Source of the DNA: Hydrogenophaga sp.
GTDB taxonomy: Bacteria; Pseudomonadota; Gammaproteobacteria; Burkholderiales; Burkholderiaceae_C
Direction of reading: 5' to 3'
Assembly (NCBI RefSeq): GCF_022844385.1
Contig: NZ_JALHLX010000008.1
Location: 29,623 to 67,530, forward strand
Length of the DNA stretch: 37,908 nt
Both the position numbers and the translations under genes were made by a program. Positions 25,870-33,577 of this stretch are shown piece after piece (position 1 is the first letter of the stretch; each line of letters starts with the position of its first letter). The notes beneath the pieces were generated by a model. It was given only the letters and a program-made list of their open reading frames with translations. It was not told the DNA's origin and searched no databases.

Positions 25870-26343
25870 ATGTTCAACATCGTTCTGGTCAGCCCCGAAA
25901 TCCCGCCCAACACGGGCAATGTGATCCGCCTGAGCGCCAACACGGGCTGCTCGCTGCACCTGATCGAGCCGCTGGGTTTCTCCATGGACGACAAGCACAT
26001 GAAGCGCGCCGGGCTCGACTACCACGAGTACGCCCCACTGCGCCGCCACGCCGACTGGGCCACCTTCCTGCAGACCGAACAACCCGATCCAGCCCGCCTG
26101 TTTGCCTTCACCACGCGCGGCAGCCACAGCGCTTTCACCACCGCGTTCCAGCCCGGCGACTGGCTGGTGTTCGGCTCCGAGACCAGTGGTTTGCCTGAGA
26201 GGCTGCGCGAGTCCATCCCTGAGGCCCAGCGCCTGCGCCTGCCCATGCTGGCGGGCCAACGCAGCCTGAACCTGTCCAACTCGGTGGCCGTGACGGTGTT
26301 TGAGGCCTGGCGCCAACAGGCCTTCGCCGGGGCGATTTCGTGA
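25870..26343 (+). CDS. trmL: tRNA (cytidine(34)-2'-O)-methyltransferase
   Basis: 157 residues, SPOUT fold. The three knot motifs are present: PPNTGNVIRL, FGSETSGLP and LNLSNSVAV. TrmL methylates the wobble ribose of tRNA-Leu (CAA and UAA anticodons), using SAM. It lies 11 bases after comF and is probably cotranscribed. A tRNA-Leu(CAA), a likely substrate, is encoded elsewhere in this window. Confidence 0.94.
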   Translation: MFNIVLVSPEIPPNTGNVIRLSANTGCSLHLIEPLGFSMDDKHMKRAGLDYHEYAPLRRHADWATFLQTEQPDPARLFAFTTRGSHSAFTTAFQPGDWLVFGSETSGLPERLRESIPEAQRLRLPMLAGQRSLNLSNSVAVTVFEAWRQQAFAGAIS

Positions 26344-26407
26344 AACAGATCACGCGCCAGACCCGCAAGGCGTGTCAATTTGTTCGACACTGGCCCGATA
26401 ATTTCAC

Positions 26408-26488
26408 ATGCACACCCGCATCCCGACCCTCGCCATGACGGCCCAGACCAGCACCCTGGCAGCGCCGTTTGCCTGGAGAACAGCTTGA
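26408..26488 (+). CDS. possible 26-residue leader peptide
   Basis: ATG 26408 opens a 26-codon frame (MHTRIPTLAMTAQTSTLAAP and so on) that stops at TGA 26486-26488, overlapping the TTG start of the next gene. GATAAT at 26397-26402 just upstream could be a -10, but no ribosome binding site is seen. It may be a coupling leader or chance. Confidence 0.25.
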   Translation: MHTRIPTLAMTAQTSTLAAPFAWRTA

Positions 26489-26808
26489 TCACTTCCATCG
26501 CACGTTGGTTGGGCGTGGCCTCCGCTCCCCGCAGGCGCAGTTCGCACAAGGCATCGCTCAAAGACCTGGCGGGCATCCGCAACCACCTGCTGCAGGCGAT
26601 CGAAGATTGTCTGGACCAGCAGGCCCTGCGCCTGCGCAAGAAGATCGAGTCGGCGCGCACTCCGCAAGAACTGTGGATGCTGCGCAACGACGCCTTTCAG
26701 CTGATCTCGCAGCAGCACAACCAGTCGGTGGCGGCCGAGCGCATCAACGCACTGATCCAGATCTTTGAAGGATGGCTCGAGCCCAAGCAGCTCGTGCGGA
26801 TCAAGTGA
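26485..26808 (+). CDS. hypothetical helical protein, TTG start
   Basis: 107 residues, not recognised. The start TTG 26485 is chosen because GGAGA lies six bases ahead; the longer frame from 26380 has no such site. The protein is basic at the N-terminus (APRRRSSHKASLKDL), then mostly helical with many Gln, Arg and Glu (DQQALRLRKKIESA, ISQQHNQSVAAERINAL). No cysteine pairs, signal peptide or membrane helix. It could be a small DNA- or membrane-associated regulator. Convergent with the MaoC gene. Confidence 0.6.
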   Translation: MITSIARWLGVASAPRRRSSHKASLKDLAGIRNHLLQAIEDCLDQQALRLRKKIESARTPQELWMLRNDAFQLISQQHNQSVAAERINALIQIFEGWLEPKQLVRIK

Positions 26809-26818
26809 CTCCGGCGGT

Positions 26819-27274
26819 TCAGGGGTAGCGCCGGACCAGCGATTCGGCGAAACACACCGGTTTGTCCGCGCCTTCGCGCTCCACCACCACCGCCCAGGTC
26901 ATTTGCTGGCCGCCGTGTTCTATAGCCTCGCAGGCCTGCAACGTCATGCGGGCGCGCACCCGGCTGCCGACAGGCACGGGCGAGGTGAAGCGCACACGGT
27001 TGAGTCCGTAGTTCACGCCCATGCTGGAGCCCTTGATGTCCAACGCAGACTCAAAAAACACGGGCAACAAGGACAGCGTGAGGAAGCCGTGCGCGATCGG
27101 TGCACCAAACGGCCCCGCCTTGGCACGCTCCACATCGACATGGATCCACTGATGATCGCCGGTGGCCTCGGCAAAGCGGTTGACCTGTTCCTGGGTGATG
27201 GTGACCCAGTCGCTCACGGCCACTTCCTGGCCCACGCAGGCCGCCACATCGGCCAGGGTTTCAAATGTTTTCAT
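26819..27274 (-). CDS. MaoC family (R)-specific enoyl-CoA hydratase-like protein
   Basis: 151 residues, single hot-dog domain. The hydratase signature is seen: an Asp-His pair in ATGDHQWIHVD and PFGAPIAHGFLTLSLLP. It probably hydrates trans-2-enoyl-CoA to (R)-3-hydroxyacyl-CoA, as in fatty acid or polyhydroxyalkanoate metabolism. ATG 27274 gives the family length. It lies 61 bases after the ParA gene on the same strand. Confidence 0.88.
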   Translation of the reverse strand: MKTFETLADVAACVGQEVAVSDWVTITQEQVNRFAEATGDHQWIHVDVERAKAGPFGAPIAHGFLTLSLLPVFFESALDIKGSSMGVNYGLNRVRFTSPVPVGSRVRARMTLQACEAIEHGGQQMTWAVVVEREGADKPVCFAESLVRRYP

Positions 27275-27335
27275 GCGCGCCACTGTACGACCGGCAGGCG
27301 CCAATGCATGTCGGCACCGGGACAGAGCGAGAAGC

Positions 27336-27953
27336 TCAGGCGTCCAGCCACTGGCAGATGGCTTGCCACTGCTGCAGGTCTTTTTCCACCCGGCCGGGCG
27401 CCACGTCAAACAGCGTGAGACCGCGCGCCGCGAGGTGAATGTAGTTCTGGGTGTCGCGCAGCGTGCCCAGCACCGGCAGGCCCAGGCTCGCGACAAACTC
27501 GTTGAGCTTGTCGGCCGCGATGGTGCGCGGGTCGACCCGCATGCCGACGATGCCGATCTGCAGCTTGTCGGCCCGGCGGGTTTCGGCCAGTTCGTCCAGA
27601 AAGGCGCGCGTGGCGTAGATGTCGAAGATGCTGGGCTGGAGCGGTACCAGCACCTTGTCAGCGATCTTGAGCACGTCCTTGAAGCGCCAGCCGTGCAGGC
27701 CGGCAGGCGTGTCGAGCACCACATGGGTGGCGTCCTTGGGTGGGCGAGCAATCAGGTCGTGCGACACATCCCAGCTCATGATGGGCCGCGCGGCCGGGGG
27801 ACGCAGCTTGAGCCACAGGGCCGAGGACTGCTGGCGGTCCACGTCGCCCAGCATCACCGCGTGGCCCTGGCTGGCAAAGTAGCCGGCGACGTTGGTCGAC
27901 AGCGTGGATTTGCCCACGCCTCCTTTGGGATTGGCAACCACCACGATCGGCAT
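27336..27953 (-). CDS. ParA/MinD-like ATPase, orphan
   Basis: 205 residues. Deviant Walker A NPKGGVGKST at residues 8-17, switch I DVDRQQSS, and Walker B-like VVLDTPAG. AAGGAGCTTCAG precedes ATG 27953. No parB, minC or origin-like repeat is adjacent, so it is not a chromosome or plasmid partition pair. Small orphan ParA proteins of this type may position other cell components. Function unknown. Confidence 0.85.
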   Translation of the reverse strand: MPIVVVANPKGGVGKSTLSTNVAGYFASQGHAVMLGDVDRQQSSALWLKLRPPAARPIMSWDVSHDLIARPPKDATHVVLDTPAGLHGWRFKDVLKIADKVLVPLQPSIFDIYATRAFLDELAETRRADKLQIGIVGMRVDPRTIAADKLNEFVASLGLPVLGTLRDTQNYIHLAARGLTLFDVAPGRVEKDLQQWQAICQWLDA

Positions 27954-28025
27954 CTGAAGCTCCTTGGCTGGGGAACGGCCCGCACGGCAGGGCGCGAGGC
28001 GGGGCAGAAACGGTGAGCGCCTATG

Positions 28026-28787
28026 TTATGCGAGCGCGTCCCAGACCAGTTTGCAGCCAGTGAGGAACATGCCGGTGTAGACCAGCCGGTAGAACAACAA
28101 GGGTTTGATCCGGTGCGCGATGCGCACGCCCACCCACACGCCGATGGGGGCAAACGGCAGCAGCGCCAGCGAGGTCGTCATGTTGCGCACATCAAGCAGG
28201 CCCAGCCAGGCGTAGGGAATCCACTTCGCCAGGTTGATGAAGAAAAAGAAGAAGGCCAGCGTGCCGGTGAACAGAAGGGGCGACAGGCGCAGCGGGATCA
28301 CGTAGGCGTTGAGCGGTGGCCCGCCCGCGTGCGCAATGAAGCTGGTGAAACCGGAGGTGACGCTGAGCAAGGCACCCACCCATTTGGGCGGCGGCGCGCT
28401 GTCGGGCTTGGGCGGAAACACCAGCCGCTGGGCCAGGAACAGCAGCGTGAAGACCCCCACGATGCCGGCCACCAAACGCGCGTCCAGCAGCTTGAACAGC
28501 AGCGCGCCCACCACAATGCCCGCCAGGCCAAAGGGCAGCAGGAACATCAGCAAGCGTTTGTCCACGTTGTTGCGGAAAGCGGCCATGCCCAGCAAATCCA
28601 TGAGCAGCAGCACCGGCATGAGGATGGCGGCGGCCTGCGGCACCGTGACCGCCAGCGCCATCATGGGCACGGCGAGCGAACCGAAGCCGGCGCCAAAGCC
28701 GCTCTTGCTCACGCCCAGCAACAGAACGGCGGGAATGGCCACAGCGTAAAAAAACGGATCGGTGATGAGGGACAGGGCCACGGGCAT
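28026..28787 (-). CDS. sulfite exporter TauE/SafE family (TSUP) permease
   Basis: 253 residues with seven to eight membrane helices. The internal repeat of the family is visible as GVSKSGFGAGFGSLAVP in the first half and VTSGFTSFIAHAGGPPLNAY in the second. These inner-membrane proteins export sulfite, sulfoacetate or other organic anions. The ATG at 28787 is preferred over an adjacent TTG. A terminator separates it from the upstream catabolic operon. Confidence 0.9.
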   Translation of the reverse strand: MPVALSLITDPFFYAVAIPAVLLLGVSKSGFGAGFGSLAVPMMALAVTVPQAAAILMPVLLLMDLLGMAAFRNNVDKRLLMFLLPFGLAGIVVGALLFKLLDARLVAGIVGVFTLLFLAQRLVFPPKPDSAPPPKWVGALLSVTSGFTSFIAHAGGPPLNAYVIPLRLSPLLFTGTLAFFFFFINLAKWIPYAWLGLLDVRNMTTSLALLPFAPIGVWVGVRIAHRIKPLLFYRLVYTGMFLTGCKLVWDALA

Positions 28788-28797
28788 CAAACAAAAG

Positions 28798-28822
28798 AAG
28801 AGCCCGCTTCACGGAGCGGGCT
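28798..28822 (-). terminator. intrinsic terminator of the dioxygenase-TRAP operon
   Basis: AGCCCGCT and AGCGGGCT pair around TCACGG (28801-28822). On the minus strand the stem is followed by CTTCTTTTG. It closes the unit ending with the Dabb gene. Confidence 0.8.
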
Positions 28823-28853
28823 CGTTGGGGTGAATGGATTATCGGCCGGCGCT

Positions 28854-29162
28854 TCAAGTCGCGTAGTCCACCTGGTGACGCGCCACGCGCAGGCCCTCAA
28901 TGTCCTGGCGCACGCGCAGGTGTTCGGGGTGCATCGCGTACGCGTCCAGCGCGGCCTGCGACTCGAACTCGGAGTACAGCACCACGTCGCAGGCGTAGTC
29001 GACTCCGCTGCGGTCCACGCCGATCTCGATGTGGAGCAGGCCCGGAATCTTGCCGCGCAGGGCTTCAAACGCGGCCTTCACGCGATCGATCGCAGCCGCC
29101 TTGCCGGCGTCGGAGCTGCCCTGGATGTTCCACATCACGATGTGTTTGACCATGGTGTTCAT
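28854..29162 (-). CDS. Dabb family (stress-responsive A/B barrel) protein
   Basis: 102 residues. After MNTMVKHIVMWNIQ the sequence has the Dabb pattern, with VVLYSEFESQAALDAYAMHPEH near residue 60. These form dimeric alpha+beta barrels; members include small enzymes such as polyketide cyclases, but most have no known role. The ATG at 29162 overlaps the YciI stop (TGATG). ATG 29153 is equally possible from family alignments. Confidence 0.85.
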   Translation of the reverse strand: MNTMVKHIVMWNIQGSSDAGKAAAIDRVKAAFEALRGKIPGLLHIEIGVDRSGVDYACDVVLYSEFESQAALDAYAMHPEHLRVRQDIEGLRVARHQVDYAT

Positions 29163-29467
29163 CAGACGGTGGGTGGGAAACCGGCCATTTGTGGCCAGAG
29201 ATTCACGAAGGCCTGCACCGAGACGCTGCCGTACAGCCCCGCTTTCGTGAACGGCTCCTCGGCCAGCCAGGCGTGGGCCGCGTCGCGAGAGGGAAAATCG
29301 ATCACCAGCAGGCTGCCCAGCATGGTGCTGCCGTCGTCGTGCACGAACGGGCCGGCAAACGCGATGCGCTCGGCCACCGCCGCGAGGTAAGCCTTGTGGG
29401 TGGGGCGCATGGCTGTGCGCAGCGCCGCCGAATCGGGCTTGTCGATCAGGATGAAGGTGAACAGCAT
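29162..29467 (-). CDS. YciI family protein
   Basis: 101 residues, MLFTFILIDKPDSAALR at the start and a GPFVHDDGSTMLGSLLVIDF core typical of YciI. The fold is a dimeric alpha+beta barrel related to muconolactone isomerase. In this operon, behind a ring-cleaving dioxygenase and its transporter, a role in handling a ring-cleavage lactone or similar intermediate is conceivable but unproven. It starts ten bases after dctM. Confidence 0.85.
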   Translation of the reverse strand: MLFTFILIDKPDSAALRTAMRPTHKAYLAAVAERIAFAGPFVHDDGSTMLGSLLVIDFPSRDAAHAWLAEEPFTKAGLYGSVSVQAFVNLWPQMAGFPPTV

Positions 29468-29477
29468 GGGAAGAATC

Positions 29478-30797
29478 TCAGAGGTAGGCCAGCCAGGTCG
29501 AGAGGCCAGGAAAAGAGATGAGAAGGATCAGCACGAAAGTCATCATGACCACAAACGGAAAGGTGCCGGCGAAGATGTCTCGAATGCCGATGCGCGGGTC
29601 GTTGAGGGCCGACTTCACCGTGTAGCACGACACGCCGAACGGCGGCGTGAGCAGGCCGATCTCCACCGCCACCACCGTGACCACCCCGAACCACACCACG
29701 TCCATGCCGAACGCGCGAGCGATCGGCAGCACGATGGGCAACATGATCAGCATGATGGAGACCGAATCGATGATGCAGCCCATGGCGATCACGATCAGCA
29801 CATAGAGGAAGATGAATCCCCACGGCCCCAGACCCATGCCGGTGATGCTTTCGGTGACCGCACCCGGCATGCCGGTCAGCGCCAGCATGCGGCTGTAAAG
29901 CATGGCCGCAATGATCAGGAACAGGACGGACACCGACACGTAGCCGGTTTCCACCAGCACCTGCCACAGCTTTCGCCAGGTGAGTCGCCGGCGCACCAGC
30001 GCAATCACCAGTGCACCAGCTGCACCCACCGCACCCGCTTCGGTGGGCGTGAAAAAGCCACCGTACAGGCCACCGAGCACCAGTGTGATGAGCAGCAGGA
30101 TGGGCACGAACTTGATGGTGGCCGACAGCGGTGTTTCCTGTGCACCGCCGCCCAACCCGGCCAGCGCCTCGGGTGTGCCGACCTTGTGCGGCCAGAACCA
30201 GGCCATGCCCACGATCAGCACCGCAAAGCCCAGCGCAATCAGGATGCCCGGCACGATGCCGGCGATGAACATGCGCCCGATGGACTCTTCGGCCAGCACG
30301 CCGTAGATGATCATCAGCAAGCTGGGTGGAATCAACATGCCCAGCACCGATGAGCCAGCCACCACACCCACCGAGAAACGCGCGGTGTAGCCGTGGCGGA
30401 TCATCTCGGGTACGGCGACTTTGGTGAACACCGAGGCCGAGGCAATGGAGATGCCGGTGATGGCGGCAAACACTGCGTTGGCCGCCACCGTGGCCAGGCC
30501 CAGGCCGCCACGGATGCGTCGCATGAGCCACTGGAACACGTCGAACGTGTCGCGCCCCACGCCCGACACGCTCACCAGCATGCCCATCAGCACGAACAAG
30601 GGTATGACGCCGAACAGGTAGTCGCGAATGGCGTCGTTGGCCGCCGCAGCCACGAAGCGGGCCGCCACCTCGGGGCTTCGGATCAACCACACGCCCGCGA
30701 AAGATGTGGCAATCAGCGCAATGCCGATGTGCATGCCGAAGTAGATGAAGGCCAGCATGCAGCCGATCGCCAGCAGGCCGATGTGCAACTCGCTCAT
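29478..30797 (-). CDS. dctM: TRAP transporter large permease
   Basis: 439 residues with about twelve membrane helices. Family text includes GVIPLFVLMGMLVS, FTPTEAGAVGAAGALV and LLTPPFGVSCYTVK. This is the ion-driven translocation subunit that works with the small subunit and the periplasmic receptor. ATG 30797 overlaps the dctQ stop as ATGA. Confidence 0.93.
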   Translation of the reverse strand: MSELHIGLLAIGCMLAFIYFGMHIGIALIATSFAGVWLIRSPEVAARFVAAAANDAIRDYLFGVIPLFVLMGMLVSVSGVGRDTFDVFQWLMRRIRGGLGLATVAANAVFAAITGISIASASVFTKVAVPEMIRHGYTARFSVGVVAGSSVLGMLIPPSLLMIIYGVLAEESIGRMFIAGIVPGILIALGFAVLIVGMAWFWPHKVGTPEALAGLGGGAQETPLSATIKFVPILLLITLVLGGLYGGFFTPTEAGAVGAAGALVIALVRRRLTWRKLWQVLVETGYVSVSVLFLIIAAMLYSRMLALTGMPGAVTESITGMGLGPWGFIFLYVLIVIAMGCIIDSVSIMLIMLPIVLPIARAFGMDVVWFGVVTVVAVEIGLLTPPFGVSCYTVKSALNDPRIGIRDIFAGTFPFVVMMTFVLILLISFPGLSTWLAYL

Positions 30798-31351
30798 GGC
30801 CTGCCCCCGGCGGCTTCGCGCCAGTCCTGCACCGCCAGCAACGCGTATTGAATCGCCGCCAGTGCAGCACCGGTGAGCACGACGAGCCGCATCGGCCAGG
30901 TGGGAAAGGTGAAGATGCCTTCGATCCCCAGGAACTCGTCATTGCTCCAGGCACGTTGCAACAGCGGCCAGGTGGCGTACGCAATGACGCCGCAGGCGAA
31001 GATGCCCACCACAGAAAACACGGCGCGCAGCCGCTTGCCGGCGCGCGGCCGCTTGAGGATGTAGGGGTCGATGAACAGGTCGGCGCGGCTCATGCGTCCG
31101 TGGCGCAGCGTGGCCGGCAGTTGCAGGAACACGATCACGATGATGGACGTGGCCACCAGCTCGGCCACGCCGTCAATGGGCCGGTTGAACAGGTTGCGAA
31201 GCAGCACGTCGGTGCACATCAACACCATGATCAAACCGATGACCACCGAGCCCAGGGCATTGAGACCGTCGATCAACCGCCCGAACGCACTGGTGGGCGC
31301 GCCCGATGGCGGCGGCCCGGCCTCCAGGTCGGTGTTCGCTTCGTAGCTCAT
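30794..31351 (-). CDS. dctQ: TRAP transporter small permease
   Basis: 185 residues with four membrane helices, LMCTDVLLRNLFNRPIDGVAEL being the typical first-loop region of DctQ proteins. It forms the membrane complex with the large permease. ATG 31351 has no strong ribosome binding site. The gene is separated from dctP by 140 bases occupied by a hairpin repeat, which may reduce read-through and so set receptor excess over permease. Confidence 0.88.
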   Translation of the reverse strand: MSYEANTDLEAGPPPSGAPTSAFGRLIDGLNALGSVVIGLIMVLMCTDVLLRNLFNRPIDGVAELVATSIIVIVFLQLPATLRHGRMSRADLFIDPYILKRPRAGKRLRAVFSVVGIFACGVIAYATWPLLQRAWSNDEFLGIEGIFTFPTWPMRLVVLTGAALAAIQYALLAVQDWREAAGGRP

Positions 31352-31409
31352 GAGATGAACCCAAAAAAGAGAAGAAGGTGACGTGGCGGCGTGCAATGTC
31401 CCACCCAGG

Positions 31410-31489
31410 GTGACCGCGGGTCCGGCTCCGCCGGCCCCAGGTCACGCCCCCTGGAGGGGGTGACGCGCTGCAAGCGCGGCGCGGGGGTG
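31410..31489 (-). repeat. three-hairpin C/G-tract repeat, copy C
   Basis: GTGACC/GGTCAC (31410-31415, 31440-31445) enclose CCGGC TCC GCCGG. Then CCCCCT GG AGGGGG (31447-31460), then CGCGCT GCA AGCGCG (31464-31478), and a G5 run (31483-31487) five bases from the dctP stop codon at 31492. Stem sequences differ from copies A and B while the layout is the same. Confidence 0.75.
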
Positions 31490-31491
31490 GT

Positions 31492-32583
31492 TCAAAGTTC
31501 TTTGTCCCAGTCGCGCGCGGGTTTGACACCGCGTTTGCGCAACGCATCCATGTAGGTCTGCACGATCTCCTTGGCCGGACCTTTGGACGCATTGGTTTTG
31601 GCCCATTCGGCGGCCAGGTTGGGCATGGTCTTGACCCACTTGTCGCGCTCGCCCGAGCTCATGTTGGTCACGCGCACCGACGGTGTCTGCTTCGCACCAT
31701 TGGTCTCCATGGTCTTGATGGCGGCCTCGTAGCGCTGCATCAGCGTGGCACCCAGCGCCTTCGAATACTCCTTGCCCACGTCTTTCACGATCTGCTGCAC
31801 CTCGGGCGGCAGGCCGGCGTAGCTGTCCTTGTTCATGGCCATGCCGCCGATGTAGAGGGCACCGATGTTCACCGTGGTGATGTAGGGCGCCACTTCGTAG
31901 ATCTTGTTGGGCAGGATGCCGGTGGCAATCGAGATCGTGCCCTCGCTCACCCCCGTCTGGATGTCGGTGTAGTAGCTGGTGAGCGAGCCGTCCACCGGTA
32001 CCGCACCCGAGCCCTTGAGCCACAGGCCGATGCTGCCCGGCGCACTGATCTTGCGGCCCTTGAGGTCGGCGTAGGTGGCGATCGGGTTCTTGGTGAAGAG
32101 GTGGTAGGTGTCCACGCCGGTGGCACCCAGGAACACCATGTTGTTCCTGTCCCATTCCTTCTGCAGGGCGGGCACCTTCTCGTTCATCTCGTTGGCCACG
32201 TCCAGGATGATGCGCACGTCGTCGGTGGTGAACGGGGTCACGGTCCCGAACTGCGAAAGCGGCATCTTGGCGGCTTCGAGGTTGTGGAACACCCAGCCGA
32301 TGTCGGTGATGCCCTGCTCCACGCTGGTGAGCGTGGCGTTCATCTTGTAGAGCTGGCCGCCGTAGGCCTCGCGCCACTCGATCTTGTAGCCCTTGTTGAG
32401 TGCGGCCACGCGCTTGTTGACCTCGGGCACGAACAGCGAGCTCATCAAGCCCACCCACGGCAACGTGGTCGGGTGGCTCGACGCAATGGTCAACTTGAAG
32501 GTCTGTTGCGCATGAGCGCTGCCCAGGCCGGCGGCGGTGAGTGCGGCCACCAGCGCGGTGGTGAGGAAGGCGCGTTTCATCAT
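31492..32583 (-). CDS. dctP: TRAP transporter periplasmic substrate-binding protein
   Basis: 363 residues with a signal peptide (cleavage near GSAHAQ). The mature part begins TFKLTIASSHPTTLPW. DctP features include YGGQLYKMNATLTSVEQGITD and the DLKGRKISAPGS region that carries the Arg for carboxylate binding. Likely ligand is an organic acid; genomic context points to an aromatic or aliphatic compound linked to hydroxyquinol breakdown. Start is the first of two ATGs after AAGGAGACTAGACC. Confidence 0.93.
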   Translation of the reverse strand: MMKRAFLTTALVAALTAAGLGSAHAQQTFKLTIASSHPTTLPWVGLMSSLFVPEVNKRVAALNKGYKIEWREAYGGQLYKMNATLTSVEQGITDIGWVFHNLEAAKMPLSQFGTVTPFTTDDVRIILDVANEMNEKVPALQKEWDRNNMVFLGATGVDTYHLFTKNPIATYADLKGRKISAPGSIGLWLKGSGAVPVDGSLTSYYTDIQTGVSEGTISIATGILPNKIYEVAPYITTVNIGALYIGGMAMNKDSYAGLPPEVQQIVKDVGKEYSKALGATLMQRYEAAIKTMETNGAKQTPSVRVTNMSSGERDKWVKTMPNLAAEWAKTNASKGPAKEIVQTYMDALRKRGVKPARDWDKEL

Positions 32584-32621
32584 GGTCTAGTCTCCTTGTT
32601 GTGGGGCGGTGGCAAAAAAAC

Positions 32622-33452
32622 TCAGCGGGCGGGGTTGAGAACGAAATCGAATTCAACGAGGTAACGGCCGTCGGCCTGCGGCAACCAGTCGGCAATCAGC
32701 GACTCGCGCACGCCGAACACCGCGTCGGAGTCCAGGTACTGGTCGCCGTTGCGGAACACGTGGGTGATCAGCGTCTGGTAGCCAGGCGCCTGGATGAGGA
32801 AGTGCAGGTGGGCCGGGCGCCACGGATGGCGCTTGGTGGCCTTGAGCATGTCGCCCACCGGGCCGTCGTCGGGAATCGGGTAGGCCTCGGCCAGGATGGA
32901 GGTGAAGTGGTAACGGCCTTGCGCGTCGGCCTGCAGCACGCCGCGAGCCTGGGCCGCGTCACAGTCTGAACGCTGCACGTCGTACAGGCCCTCAGCGTCG
33001 GCTTGCCAGACCTCGATGTGCGCATGGGGCACCGGGGCGCCGTCCAGGCCGCGCACCGTGCCGCGCACCTCGCAGGGCAGGCCCTTCGCACCTTGGGCCA
33101 CATCGCCGCCCAGCTCGATGTGCGGTGCGTCTTCCACATGGAACGGGCCGAACACCGTGGCCTCGGTGCAGCCCGGCGGCTTGTCGTTGTTCATCGCCAC
33201 GGTAAGCATCGACAGGCCCAGCGTATCGGACAGCAGGATGAACTCCTGGCGCTTGTCGTCGCACTTCTGGCCGGTGGCGGTGAGGAACTCGATGCCCTGC
33301 ATCCATTCGGCCTCGGTCAGCTTCACCTCGCGCGCAAACGCGTGCAGGTGCTGCACCAGGCTGGTCATGATCTCTTTGAGGCGCGGATCGGGCGTCTGCG
33401 CGAAGCGCGCGATCACAGCCTGCGTGATGTTGTATTGATCGAGGTTGCGCAC
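32622..33452 (-). CDS. intradiol ring-cleavage dioxygenase, probably hydroxyquinol 1,2-dioxygenase
   Basis: 276 residues. An N-terminal helical dimer domain (QEFILLSDTLGLSML) precedes the catalytic barrel. Ferric iron ligands of intradiol enzymes are seen as Tyr in EGLYDVQ, Tyr in GRYHFTS and two His in RPAHLHF. The text QEFILLSDTLG resembles hydroxyquinol rather than catechol dioxygenases, and a maleylacetate reductase, the next pathway enzyme, is nearby. The product would be maleylacetate. The start is GTG 33452 behind AGGAGACAGGCC. First gene of the operon with dctPQM, yciI and dabb; divergent from a LysR gene. Confidence 0.85.
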   Translation of the reverse strand: MRNLDQYNITQAVIARFAQTPDPRLKEIMTSLVQHLHAFAREVKLTEAEWMQGIEFLTATGQKCDDKRQEFILLSDTLGLSMLTVAMNNDKPPGCTEATVFGPFHVEDAPHIELGGDVAQGAKGLPCEVRGTVRGLDGAPVPHAHIEVWQADAEGLYDVQRSDCDAAQARGVLQADAQGRYHFTSILAEAYPIPDDGPVGDMLKATKRHPWRPAHLHFLIQAPGYQTLITHVFRNGDQYLDSDAVFGVRESLIADWLPQADGRYLVEFDFVLNPAR

Positions 33453-33533
33453 GGCCTGTCTCCTCTGGTTCTTCCTGCGGGGTTTTCTCTGTAGGTCGCA
33501 CTGTAGAAGCTGCGCACAATGCCCACCAGCGCG

Positions 33534-33566
33534 GCGCTGCAAATGACTTTTCCGCGCGCTGCAAAT
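33534..33566. promoter_or_regulatory. direct repeat, candidate LysR binding region
   Basis: GCGCTGCAAAT occurs at 33534-33544 and again at 33556-33566, 22 bases apart (two helix turns), inside the 125-base gap between the divergent dioxygenase and LysR genes. Two same-face contacts fit a LysR-type tetramer and autoregulation, since the second copy is 12 bases from the LysR start. Confidence 0.5.
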
Positions 33567-33577
33567 ACGGGGTACCC

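Noticed and set aside
28023..29390. 455-codon plus-strand frame opposite TauE/SafE, Dabb and YciI genes
   Set aside because: Crosses three real genes and a terminator; antisense shadow.
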